Assembly (NCBI GenBank): GCA_020466095.1
Contig: CM035808.1
Coordinates: 49,455,694 to 49,519,693, forward strand
Direction of reading: 5' to 3'
Length of the DNA stretch: 64,000 nucleotides
Source: Chlorops oryzae
Taxonomy: Eukaryota > Arthropoda > Insecta > Diptera > Chloropidae
Positions 53,627 to 63,569 of this stretch are shown here, in pieces. The notes beneath the pieces were generated by a model that was given only the letters and a program-made list of their open reading frames with translations, did no database searches and had not been told where the DNA came from. Both the position numbers and the translations under genes were made by a program. How positions within the stretch are numbered: position 1 is the first letter of the stretch; each line of letters starts with the position of its first letter.

Positions 53627-55507
53627 ATGAGTAAATCGAGTGAGATATGGACCTATTTTACGTCCTGCGATGCTGAAAGAGTAAGGTGCAAGCTTTGCAA
53701 GAATGATTATTCTCGAAAAGGAAGAACTACAACGGCTATGAGAAATCATCTCAAGTCAATGCATAAAGTCGAGTTTTCTGAATTAGAAAAATGCGAAAAA
53801 GAAAAGCAGGAGGAAATGAACAGAGCTTCACTTCCATCGTCTTCTAAGAAAAGATCCAAATCTGTCGTCAAACAAATGCTGCTTACGGAATGTGTTGAAA
53901 AAACAAAACCGTGGGATAATAAATCTGAGAAGGCCTTGGAAGTTGACAGATTAATAAGTGAAATGATTGCGTTGGAAGATTTGCCATTTAGTTTCGTGGA
54001 AAGCCTTGGATTCGTAAGACTTGTGAAGCACTTATGTCCATCCTACAATTGCAAGTCGCGTCAGTATTTTACTTCTTTCGTCTGCGACGAATTGTATGTG
54101 AAAGTAAGTCAAAAGGTCATTGAGTTGCTGAAATCATTTGAAAAAATGTCATTTACGACTGATATCTGGTCTGACTCTTGTTCTGGCGTTTCGCTACTCA
54201 GTTTTAGTTGTCATGGTGTCACAGAAGATTTTCAGAGAAAAATTGTAGTATTAAAGGCAGAAGTGTTCAATGACAGCCGCCACACAGGCGAAAATATCGC
54301 TCGCAAACTTGAAGACATCTTATCGATATGGGAAATACCTAAAAATAAAGTTGCATGTATAGTTCGCGATGCAGGCGCAAACATGAAAAAAGGTGTTGCC
54401 TTATTAAACGTCCAACACATCGACTGCACTTCACACAAGATACAAAATTGTTTGAAAGAAGGGCTAAAAACTCAAGAAGCTGTCATTCATGCCATAACAA
54501 AATGCAAAAAGCTGGCAACACATTTTCATCACTCCAACATGGCCCAAGACGAGCTTAAATCTTTACAGAAAAGGCTTAATCAGACACCTCTGAAGATAAT
54601 ACAAGAGTGTGTTACTAGATGGAATAGCACCTTTTATATGGTGGAGCGTATTTTGCAGGTCAAAGAGTCTTTATGTCTTTACGCATCCACAAACAATAAA
54701 ATTCCCCAACTGACTTCCGAAGAGTGGACACTTATAAAAAAGCTTGTTACTTTACTGGAACCATTTGAAGAAATTACCAAAGAATTAAGTTCAGACGATA
54801 TTTCAGTATCATCAGTAATTCCCTTAATCGCCACATTGGAACAAATCCTCCATAGTTTTGATTCGTCCGATGAACACATTGGTGAGACGATAGCCGCTTT
54901 GAAACAGGAGATCAATTCAAAATTTTCATTTTTAAAAAATAAATTATTGTTTGTAACGGCAACTTTCATTGATCCAAGATACAAGCTTAAATTTGTTAAA
55001 AATACGTTGATAAAAGAGCGTATCATACGTCATATATTGGATTTACTTGAAGATAGCCAAATAGACGTAACTTCAAGTGCACGGCTTTCAAATTCGGATC
55101 GTGGCAGATTGAATGAAACAAAAAATTGCGAAAATAATAAACGTCTAACATTGAGGGAAAAAATGAATTTTCTAATGGAGGCGAGTGACAGTGATGCAGA
55201 CGATGATATTCCTATTCTAAGTTACCAAAATCCTTCTCATTTTGCAATACGAAAAACCATTGCGGAATATTTAGCGGAACAACGCGTGGCAAATGACATC
55301 GATCCTCTTGCATGGTGGAAGCTGAACAAGCAGAAGTATGGGGTTCTTTTTCCTATAGCAAGACACTATTTATGCACCCTACCAACGAGTGTTCCCAGCG
55401 AGCGAATTTTTAGTGGCGCTGGACTTATTTATACACCACATCGTAACAGACTCGAAGGAGAAAAGGCCTCAAAACTCTTATTTTTAAAATATAATATTCC
55501 TTTATAA
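53627..55507 (+). CDS. hAT transposase with BED finger, open frame
   Basis: 626 aa from ATG MSKSSEIW; the frame is open five codons further, but only from a TTG. N-terminal BED zinc finger with C21, C24, H41, H46 (RCKLCK...NHLKSMH). Then the hAT RNase-H-like fold: FTTDIWSD, the VRDAGANMKKG block, the IDCTSHKIQNCL C-x-x-H motif, TRWNSTFYMVERI, an insertion domain with LLEPFEEITKELS and TFIDPRYKL, and the C-terminal dimerisation block DPLAWWKLNKQKYG, YLCTLPTSVPSERIFSGAG, LLFLKYN. The expected catalytic residues (D in DIW, D in RDAG, E in SER) are present. Length and domain order are normal for animal hATs near ZBED/Ac. No stop or frameshift seen. It would cut and paste this element to 8-bp target sites. 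Intron-less, ending 590 bp before the right TIR. Confidence 0.95.
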   Translation: MSKSSEIWTYFTSCDAERVRCKLCKNDYSRKGRTTTAMRNHLKSMHKVEFSELEKCEKEKQEEMNRASLPSSSKKRSKSVVKQMLLTECVEKTKPWDNKSEKALEVDRLISEMIALEDLPFSFVESLGFVRLVKHLCPSYNCKSRQYFTSFVCDELYVKVSQKVIELLKSFEKMSFTTDIWSDSCSGVSLLSFSCHGVTEDFQRKIVVLKAEVFNDSRHTGENIARKLEDILSIWEIPKNKVACIVRDAGANMKKGVALLNVQHIDCTSHKIQNCLKEGLKTQEAVIHAITKCKKLATHFHHSNMAQDELKSLQKRLNQTPLKIIQECVTRWNSTFYMVERILQVKESLCLYASTNNKIPQLTSEEWTLIKKLVTLLEPFEEITKELSSDDISVSSVIPLIATLEQILHSFDSSDEHIGETIAALKQEINSKFSFLKNKLLFVTATFIDPRYKLKFVKNTLIKERIIRHILDLLEDSQIDVTSSARLSNSDRGRLNETKNCENNKRLTLREKMNFLMEASDSDADDDIPILSYQNPSHFAIRKTIAEYLAEQRVANDIDPLAWWKLNKQKYGVLFPIARHYLCTLPTSVPSERIFSGAGLIYTPHRNRLEGEKASKLLFLKYNIPL

Positions 55508-56756
55508 AAGTTCAACTATTGATTTTTTTTTTTTTAATTTAATTTGTTTTAGAAGTTTCTAATGTTAATTTGTTAAAAATAAGTTTAAGAGGAGTGTGTA
55601 TTTTTTGTTTTATGTTTTGAGTTTCATAAAAAAATCTTTAAAAAAAAATAAGCAAGAAAATAAGATATATTTAATAAAATTAAATTTTTTATAAGTTTAA
55701 CAGAGGAATGTTTGTTATATTGTGTTAAGACAAGGATATCCATATAACTTACTCGTATATCCGTCGTTTTATACCTAAAGGAAAAAATTTCTTATATGCG
55801 GATTTTTATTTATTAAAAGACAGAAACTTTTTGACAACATGGACTTTCTTATATACGTTTCATACTAAAATGGTTATTTTAAGTGCAATATCTGTGTAAC
55901 GGTAGCACATAAAAAATTCTTTAAATGCTAAAATATTGGCTTTTAAATTAAATTTAAAAAATCGATTAAAGTTTACATTTTTGGTCAATTTTCTGCTAAT
56001 TATATATTCGCAAAATATTCGCAACATTTTGCGAATGCGAATGTGAAAAAACATGCGAATATTCGCGAATGCGAATGCGAATATTCGTTACATCACTAGT
56101 TCATACCCAAAAATTGTTTTAAGGAACTGGGGCATTTTCATTTCCGGTAGACCTTTCTGTGGAAATGCCCATATTTGAATATATTGAAATTGCACTAACA
56201 CATATGCAAACGCTAATTTCCCAGTAGTCAGCGGAGCCACCACAACACTAGCGATTTCACTAGTCACTGGGTGTCGGGGATCGGTCCCTTTCCTATCCAA
56301 GACGCTGGCGAATTTAACATTATGATCTCATTGCCGGGGACAGGTCGTCCTTTTATGCGCCACCTTTAACCATTCATTTCGCTAGCGAAAAGGGGCAGGA
56401 AAATGGCCTAGCACCAGCGACTGAGAAAAAATAAAAAATTTATTTTTTGTTTTGACTTTTTTTAAATTTATTTATTTTATTAATTATTATATTTTTTTGT
56501 TTATCTATTTTTTATTTTAAATCTTTTTTACTTCTCTTAAAATTTTCTCGCCTCCACCGAGCCTCGAACCGCTGACCACCAGATTTTTTCACTCCAAAAA
56601 TTGTTTACTTGAAAATGAAGCATTAAAAGAATAATAATAATAAAACCTTAAAAATTTAGGGGAAAATGTTTGTCTTCCAAAATAACTGAACTATGAACAA
56701 AAAAAAAAAAACTTTAATGTATAAAAAAAGTAAAACATTTACGTAAAATTTTCGCC

Positions 56757-56830
56757 GCCCGCAGGGATTGAACCCCGAACGTCCCGGCTGTCGAGTCACA
56801 GCTTCAACCACTGAGCTATCGAACGCTTGA
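56757..56830 (-). mobile_element. tRNA-like unit in the left arm
   Basis: Minus strand: TAGCTCAGTGGTTGAAGC (box A) and GGGTTCAATCCC (box B), 33 bases apart. 5' GCGTTCG and the 3' end do not pair as an acceptor stem, so a SINE-type head, not a tRNA gene. Confidence 0.6.
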
Positions 56831-57825
56831 CGGACAAATGATCAAAATGCGAGCTAAAAGCAGACAACAGCAAAAACAATCATAGGGAAATGTGAGCTGA
56901 GGCCTATCTACTCTTTCAGGTTCATGTGGTAGGTGAAATGGCTAGTCATGAAGGACTGGCACTTTGGCATGTCACAAATATCGGGGGCGACCTACTGACT
57001 ACTGGGTTACCTCTTCTGTGTTTCAGCTTTATCCCTTTAAGCATTGAGCTCGGGATCTTTCCTTCTCTCGATACGCATGATGCTTCGTTCTGTTACTTTC
57101 TTGCAAAATATTGCAAGGCCGGCGGCGATGTTTAGGCCAAGACAGAAAACAGCTGTTTAGTACCATACAGAGCGAAAGGCAAAGAATCGTCGAGAGAAAG
57201 AGAAGGATCCCAAAGCTCAAAAGAATAGTGGTCGGGTCAAAAATACCGGTTTATTAACCAATACTAGTTTAGTTAAATCCTAGGTTTAATTTAATACTAG
57301 TAATTTTAATATATTGGTAAAGTGCACAACCTGGTGCATTGTTTTACTTCTTCTTTGGAATCCGACACAACAGGTACAATAAAGCATTCCTTGCTAACAA
57401 TAAAATTCTTTTGGTGTTTTCTTTTGCTGATTTTGGTTTTTTTCTCTCTTCTCGGTTTACTTTGACCCGAATCCGTCGGAAACGGCTCAAAGTAATAGCT
57501 TCTATTTCTCCATACAGTCCACTCAAAGAGAGAATCATCCAATCCTCATCGAGAAGATCTACTTGAAAATTCGCCAAATCAGAAAAAACAAATACAAACA
57601 CAGAATGTGTATGTATCATTTTGGCATACACTGCTCAGTAGTCAGTAGGTCGCCCCCGATATTTGTGACATGCCAAAGTGCCAGTCCTTGATGACTAGCC
57701 ATTTCACCTACCACATGAACCTGAAAGAGTAGATAGGCCTCATCTCACATTTCCCTATTCGCTGCGTATGATTGTTTTTGCTGTTGTCTGCTTTAAGCTC
57801 GCATTCTGATCTTTTGCCCGTCAAG

Positions 57826-57900
57826 CGTTCGATAGCGCAGTGGTTCAAACTATGAATCGATAGCCGGGAGGTTTGGGGTTCAATCCCTCCGGGCGGCGAG
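57826..57900 (+). mobile_element. tRNA-like unit in the right arm (inner)
   Basis: Mirror partner of 56757-56830: TAGCGCAGTGGTTCAAAC and GGGGTTCAATCCC, followed by the same GGGCGGCGAGAATTTT tail. Confidence 0.6.
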
Positions 57901-58146
57901 AATTTTTCCTAATTTTTTTTACTTTTTTTTATAAATTAGAGTTTTTTTTTTTTGTTCATAGTTCAGTTATTTAGGAAGACAAACATTTTCCCTTAAATTT
58001 TTAAGGTTTTATTTTTATTTTTATTTTTAATGGTTCATTTTCAAGTACACAATTTTTGGAGTGAAAAAATTCGTTAAATACGTTTCCCAAAATCTGAGCG
58101 ACCCTAGCAACTCAAGTGAGCATTTTGACCAAGAGATTAAATTCGT

Positions 58147-58215
58147 TCGTTTAGCGTAATGGTTAAGGCGTTCGCCCAGCGATCTGGTGGTCAGCGGTTC
58201 GAGGCATGGTGGAGG
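58147..58215 (+). mobile_element. tRNA-like unit in the right arm (outer)
   Basis: TTAGCGTAATGGTTAAGGCG (box A) and CAGCGGTTCGAGGCA (box B). Its left-arm partner (56553-56590, minus) keeps only the box B half. Confidence 0.6.
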
Positions 58216-58550
58216 CGAGAAAATTTTAAGAAAAGTAAAAAAGATTTAAAATAAAAAATAGATAAACAAAAAAATATAATAATTAATAAAATAAATAAAT
58301 TTAAAAATAGTCAAAACAAAAAATTTAATTTTTCTTTTTTCTCAGTCGCTGGTGCTAGGCCATTTTCCTGCCCCTTTTCGCTAGCGAAATGACTGGTTAA
58401 AGGTGGCGCATAAAAGGACGACCTGTCCCCGGCAATGAGATCATAATGTTAAATTCGCCAGCGTCTTGGATAGGAAAGGGACCGATCCCCGACACCCAGT
58501 GACTAGTGAAATCGCTAGTGTTGTGGTGGCTCCGCTGACTACTGGGTGGT

Positions 58551-58870
58551 TAAATTGTTCTTATGTGTTGTGGCTCTTTTACCGCTTAGAGCTGGTAGCG
58601 TAACGTTGGAGTGTTACGTGACGTGATTTGTGTTGACTACGACTCATAACAACCCTCCCCTCCACGGTAAGTCACGAGCATCGTGACTTTATAAAATCGT
58701 TGCGGCTACCAGGTTGAAATTTGAGACTCGGGTGAGCCTGCCATGATGTTTGCAGATAGTGGCTGTAGGCTCGCCAATGTCCCTAATAATGCTCTAGTAG
58801 GTTGCTTGCTTGAATGGGTGTGATGGTGCTGGTGTGTTCAAATCTGTTGCTGTGTTATGCGTTGACGGCC
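58551..58870. other. Gene-free stretch
   Basis: GC content is higher than average; contains GTTACGTGACGTGA. No gene or repeat recognised. Confidence 0.5.
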
Positions 58871-59770
58871 TTTTTATACCCAGCGTAAGCGGGGTATATT
58901 AGTTTTGTGCAAATCTTGTAACAGGGAGAATTAAGCTCCGGAGATATAGAAAAATGTATATAGAAATGATCAGGATAAAAAACTGAATCGATTTAGACAT
59001 GTCCGTCTGTCCGTCCGTCTGTCCGTCGGTCCGTGGTCGGATCTCCTCCGAAACGGCTGAACCAATGAAGTCGAAATTTGGCACACATGTATATCGGGGT
59101 CCGAGTATGCTCCTAAGTAAAACTGGTAGACATCCGCCCACTGCCATGCCCACAAATGAATTTATTGTGTTTTTAGTAAAATGCTTGTAACTTGCGAACC
59201 ACTCAACACATTCCATTGATATTTGGTATACTGGTAAACTACAAAAAGGGACATATCCTGGAAAAAAATGGACGCCGTCCTCCTCGAGCCACGCCCCCAA
59301 ATAAGCCCAAAAATAAGGGCTTATCGTAACTTGTGAAGTAAAAGGCGTAGAAGCTTCAAAATCGCAACATAGGTTGGCCAAGGCGAATAAAAGGTGTAGG
59401 AACAAAAATGTATGTAGCCCGCCCACTGCCACGCCCACAAATGGAGAATTTTCGTAACTTCCGAAGTAAAAGGTGCAGAAGCTTCAAATTCGCAACATAG
59501 GTTGACCAACCCGAATGAAAGGTGTAGGGAAAAAATTTATGTGGCCCGCCCACTGCTACGCCCACAAATGAAGATTTTTAGTAACTTCCGAGGTAAAAGG
59601 CGTAGAAGCTTCAAATTCGCAACATAGGTTGACCAGGGCAAATGAAAGGTGTAGGAACAAAAATTTATGTAGCCCGCCCACTTCCACGCCTAAAAATGGA
59701 AATTAATGTAACATAACTTCCGTATAGAAAATCGTTAAAACTTTAATTTCGAAACAAAGGCTTACCACGA
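58871..59770 (+). mobile_element. HINE family A, 3'-truncated
   Basis: Best-preserved 5' half in the window: TTTTTATACCCAGCGTAAGC, CATGTCCGTCTGTCC, CGAAACGGCTGAACCAATGA, then three to four tandem units of about 125 bp with GCCCGCCCACTGCCACGCCC and CGTAACTTCCGAAGTAAAAG. The subterminal repeat, hairpin and CTTACTTGTTT at the 3' end are missing. Confidence 0.85.
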
Positions 59771-60457
59771 TGTATTGATTTTTTTTTTGTTGAACTTCCA
59801 TACTTATGAATGGATAATTTATTAAGCCAAGGAGCCGTAGAGGCCTTGAGGTCAAATAGTAGGCTCACCATGAAAATAAAACTGTGTTTGGGATGGAAGG
59901 GTATTGTATTCCGTAGTATTTACGAGCATAGAATTAGGTTCTGTTTTTAATGTTTTTTCTCATCTCTGGATATGCATTGAAGATGCTTTCATGTGGGTCC
60001 CAAAAATTATGGAAAGGTTTTGAAATTGGGTGGGTGAATTGAATGAATTAAATAAATAGTCGTATTCATTTAAATTTTCACTATTTATTTTTTATACATA
60101 GTCGATCCTTACAATGTTGTTTAAATTCCAAATGCAATTTCACTTAGAATTCATTACTTAAATATATGTACCACAAGACTTAGATGAAATCCTGTGCATG
60201 CTTTAACAGTGGTGCCAGCTCGCCCTCTTCATGCTACATCTAGCGCTTTATAGATAAACACAATGTGCTAATATTTATTTGGTGCGACGCTAAAGTACCA
60301 CGGAGTTGGCATCACTGTGCTCAAATTTTTGCAGATCTCCAAAAAGTATGAATTGGTTTTAAGTAATTAAGCACACATGACATTTACTTAACTGCGTTTG
60401 ACAAAACCCACTATATCGCAGCCATAAATAATGCGTTTTACAAAACGATTAAATATA
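59771..60457. other. Gene-free stretch
   Basis: No gene or repeat supported. Two short similar phrases (TTTTTGCAGATCTC, AAGTATG.AATGGTTTTAAGTAA) recur at 60330 and 61770, on either side of the palindrome. Confidence 0.45.
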
Positions 60458-61575
60458 CAGGGTGTCCCGTTAGGTAGTACATTCCTTTACAGGGGTGGTA
60501 GGGGAGTCCAAGATGAACAAAAAATCGTATTTGAGGTGGGGGTCCCAAATGCACCCCTGAGGAGTTATAGGGCCTTAAAGTTTTTTGGCACTAAGTCCAG
60601 AAAAACAATTCTCCCACGCTAGTGGCTTACTGTAGAAAGAAAAATGTTATGCGGTTTGAAAGCCAATTGTACAGGCTTTTGGGCAAAATTGAATTGATGG
60701 TCAAAATTGCAGTTATTGTGTGAAAAATAAACGCTCAAAGTCAAAAATTCTGAAAAACTTTTAAATTATTTTACTTTGGGAGCCATTTTGGTATGGAAAA
60801 GGTCCAATTAACACATGCTTTTTTAATTTTTTTTTTAAATTTTCGATCAATTTACTTCAAATCTGTGGTACATTTGTTATCCTTATTTGCGGTTTAACCA
60901 TCAAAAAAATGGGATTTAAAAACGAACTTCAACTTTTTTTTATGTGATGAAATTCTTAAAAGAGCAATCTTTGGCTTACAATGGCCAACCAGCAATTTCT
61001 TATTTAACATAAGACAAATTTTGGTTTAAAATTATACGTACTTCAACTGGAAAAATTGGTAATTTTTTGCTGAGATTATTTAAATTGATTTTTAAAAAAG
61101 TTCAAGTTCGTTTTTAAATCCTATTTTTCCTGAGGTTAAACCGCTAATAAGGATAACAAATGTACCACAGATTTGAAGTATATTGATCGAAGATTTTAAA
61201 AAAAAATTAAAAAAGCATGTGTTAATTGGACCTTTTCCATACCAAAATGGCTCCCAAAGTAAAATAATTTAAAAGTTTTTCAGAATTTTTGACTTTGAGC
61301 GTTTATTTTTCACACAATAACTGCAATTTTGACCATCAATTCAATTTTGCCCAAAAGCCTGTACAATTGGCTTTCAAACCGCATAACATTTTTCTTTCTA
61401 CAGTAAGCCACTAGCGTGGGAGAATTGTTTTTCTGGACTTAGTGCCAAAAAACTTTAAGGCCCTATAACTCCTCAGGGGTGCATTTGGGACCCCCACCTC
61501 ACTTACGATTTTTTGTTCATCTTGGACTCCCCTACCACCCCTGTAAAGGAATGTACTACCTTACGGGACACCCTG
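60458..61575. mobile_element. 1.1-kb near-perfect palindrome with CAGGGTGTCCCG ends
   Basis: Arms 60458-60930 and 61103-61575 are almost identical in inverted order around a 170-bp spacer. Ends are CAGGGTGTCCCG / CGGGACACCCTG. Flanks are AT-rich and no exact duplication is convincing. No coding capacity. Confidence 0.75.
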
Positions 61576-61936
61576 TTTATATATATTTATGTATATTATC
61601 TCTCATCTTTGGTTATTTTAAGTTTACAAATTATTTCAATGAAAAAAAACCATTTCTGAAAAGATGATAGTTGAATATTATAGAATAAACGATCCCGAAA
61701 AATACTGGTTATTTTGTTTATCTGGTATATGAAGGGTCTTATACCTCTTTTGGCATCAGTGCGCAATTTTTGCAGATCTCTTAAAAGTATGCAATGGTTT
61801 TAAGTAAGTTAGCGCGTTCAATAACCCGATGATATAAACTAAACTGCATTTGACCAAAGCAAAGAGTATAGAATCTAAAGAGTTCCCATAAGGGTAATAA
61901 ATATAATGGGTTTTATGGTCTGGCTCTCATGTTGTA

Positions 61937-62574
61937 CACAGAGAAAAAAATCAACCAGAAAACTGGTTAAATCAAAAGGAAAAACATACAAAACGGCTTC
62001 AACAAGGAATATTTTTAATTTTAACAATTTTTCTTGTTGAAAAAATAAAAAATTTTCCTTTTGAATCAACCATATTTCAGGTTGAATTGAAACGATAATT
62101 TTCAAAAATGGATTTAAATTTAAATTGTTGAACCAACCACGGACATAGTTGAAATGACAAGATATTTTTTTTTTTAAATTCCAAAAAAAAAAAATACCTA
62201 TACAAGAAGTAATGTCAAAAAAAATTTAATTAACGTTCAAAGCAAATGGCCATAGAGCACTCTGCTGAACATGACCCAAAAAATAGCCATCGGATGGACT
62301 TCATCCGATTTCGTCACTCCGTTTTGGTGACTGCTTTCGCAATGCTTAAAAAGTTCTAGGATGAATACATATCTTATATGTCTTATTTTATAAAACAAAT
62401 GAGAATTATACCGAACGAAAAGAAATGTAATTAAACATATTTCCTTTCAATTCAACCAAAAATGTTGTTGACTCAACCATTTTTCTTTTGAAATTTTTGT
62501 TCTGCTCGAAAATCAAAAGGACTGTGAATAACAATGCGCCCTTTTAAAAAAATCATGGTTAAGTTCGCTCAGTG
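61937..62574 (+). mobile_element. CACAGAGAAAA-family relative with different subterminal repeats
   Basis: Ends CACAGAGAAAAAAATC / TTCGCTCAGTG between TA (61935-61936, 62575-62576). The core 62280-62440 (GCCATCGGATGGACTTCATC ... ACCGAACGAAAAGAAATG) matches the core of the 41362 copy, but the subterminal repeats are CAACCA/TGGTTGA/TTCAACC types instead of CTCTTAA. Confidence 0.7.
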
Positions 62575-62576
62575 TA

Positions 62577-63269
62577 TATATGGGCGCCTTTTGGTCAAAC
62601 ATGTTCCGCTGCAGACTTTCGAGTTGGAAGCGGTTTGAAGAGCTAAAATTTGGTTGGATAGCTTTTGGCGCGTGCGTAGAAATAGAATTATGAATGATTT
62701 TTTTCGCCTACTTTGAATACTGCGCGAAAAGGTTTGGGAAGGAGTGTGGAAGTTAGAAAAAACGCCGTTGCACCATATATTTGTGTTTGCGTGGTTTTTT
62801 TCTAATGGACTGAACGTATGTGTTAAGGGTATATATGTATGTATGTTTGTCTTGCTTTGAAGTATTGACTTCGTTTTTGAAGCATTTATTGAACAGAAAT
62901 TATTTTCTGCGTTCATGTGAACTAATACGCGACAGCGTTTCAAGCGGATTGATGAATCGAAAATGTTTGTAGCGCACTTGCTATAGAAAATAAGAGATGA
63001 ATGGTCGGGCCTTGTCGAACGCATGTTGATGTACGGGTTTAACAAAAGTAAATAAGTGAAAGTTTATAATTAAATTTTCTTTAAATTACACAGTGATATT
63101 TATAAATTATTCATATAAAAGTAACAAAATCTTAAAGTAGTTGTTACTAACCATAGTCAATTTTCCGAAACATTTTTAATCATGGTTTGGAGACAAAGTG
63201 TTTGAATTGAAAATTGTCAAATAAACAATATTTATATTGTATTGTATTATATATAAAAAATATTCTTAG
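62577..63269. other. Gene-free stretch
   Basis: A 158-codon minus frame at 62569-63045 has no domain, signal or compositional support and starts inside the TIR element; I do not call it. Nothing else seen. Confidence 0.45.
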
Positions 63270-63569
63270 CCCCGATATTACAGTGGTCTCCTTAGCACTT
63301 AAGTAAAGCTTAAGTCTGTAAAGCATTTTAACAGTACAAATTTAAAGTGCTCCTTAAATAAGTTTTCAAATTAATTTAATGAAGGAATTTCACTAATTTT
63401 ACGAATTTTAAAAAAGTATAAATAAAAAATATAGGCTTTTTCAAATGTTGCCTGCCGAAAACAATTTTCGTGAGTTTTGGATAAAAATTGACTGTTAAAC
63501 CGCTTGACACTTAAGGTGTTCTTAAGTCTTCAAGCTTCCTTAACTTAAGTATACACTGTAATATCGGGC
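63270..63569. mobile_element. 300-bp MITE with CTTAG flanks
   Basis: Inverted ends CCCGATATTACAGTG / CACTGTAATATCGGG, flanked by CTTAG (63265-63269, 63570-63574). CTTAAG occurs repeatedly inside. No coding frame. The remaining sequence to 64000 shows no gene. Confidence 0.6.

Larger units (their letters stand above)
52123..56098 (+). mobile_element. Complete autonomous-type hAT element
   Basis: Ends TAGTGATGTAACGAATG / ATTCGTTACATCACTA with an exact 8-bp duplication GTTCATAC (52115-52122, 56099-56106). Subterminal GCGAAT/ATTCGC repeats are dense within 80 bases of each end. 3976 bp, including a 583-bp MITE at 52897-53479. Confidence 0.95.
51360..56171. mobile_element. TGGGCATTTCCA-family TIR element, copy 2, split by a hAT
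   Basis: Left end TGGGTATTTCCA at 51360, right end TGGAAATGCCCA at 56171, TA on each side. Sequence 51722-52122 plus 56107-56171 is a close match to 29390-29795. Excluding the hAT it is about 830 bp. Confidence 0.8.
56219..58550. mobile_element. 2.3-kb inverted repeat with tRNA-like boxes in both arms
   Basis: Left arm 56219-57007 and right arm 57639-58550 are inverted copies, starting CCAGTAGTCAGCGGAGCC and ending GGCTCCGCTGACTACTGG. Each arm holds two tRNA-like units pointing outward. The right arm has about 100 bp (58075-58185) absent from the left, including the box A of the outer unit. The inner arm tips (56985-57007, 57639-57660) again carry ...TACTGACTACTGGG, so the outer terminal sequence is repeated at the inside. 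The spacer 57008-57638 has two overlapping minus frames (57306-57631) without recognisable domain. No exact target duplication was seen. Confidence 0.75.

Noticed and set aside
56757..57900. True tRNA genes
   Set aside because: Box A and B are good, but acceptor and T-stem ends do not pair properly and the units lie in mobile arms, so SINE-type heads are more likely.
62569..63045. 158-codon minus frame
   Set aside because: No domain, signal or splice support; it begins in the end of a TIR element.
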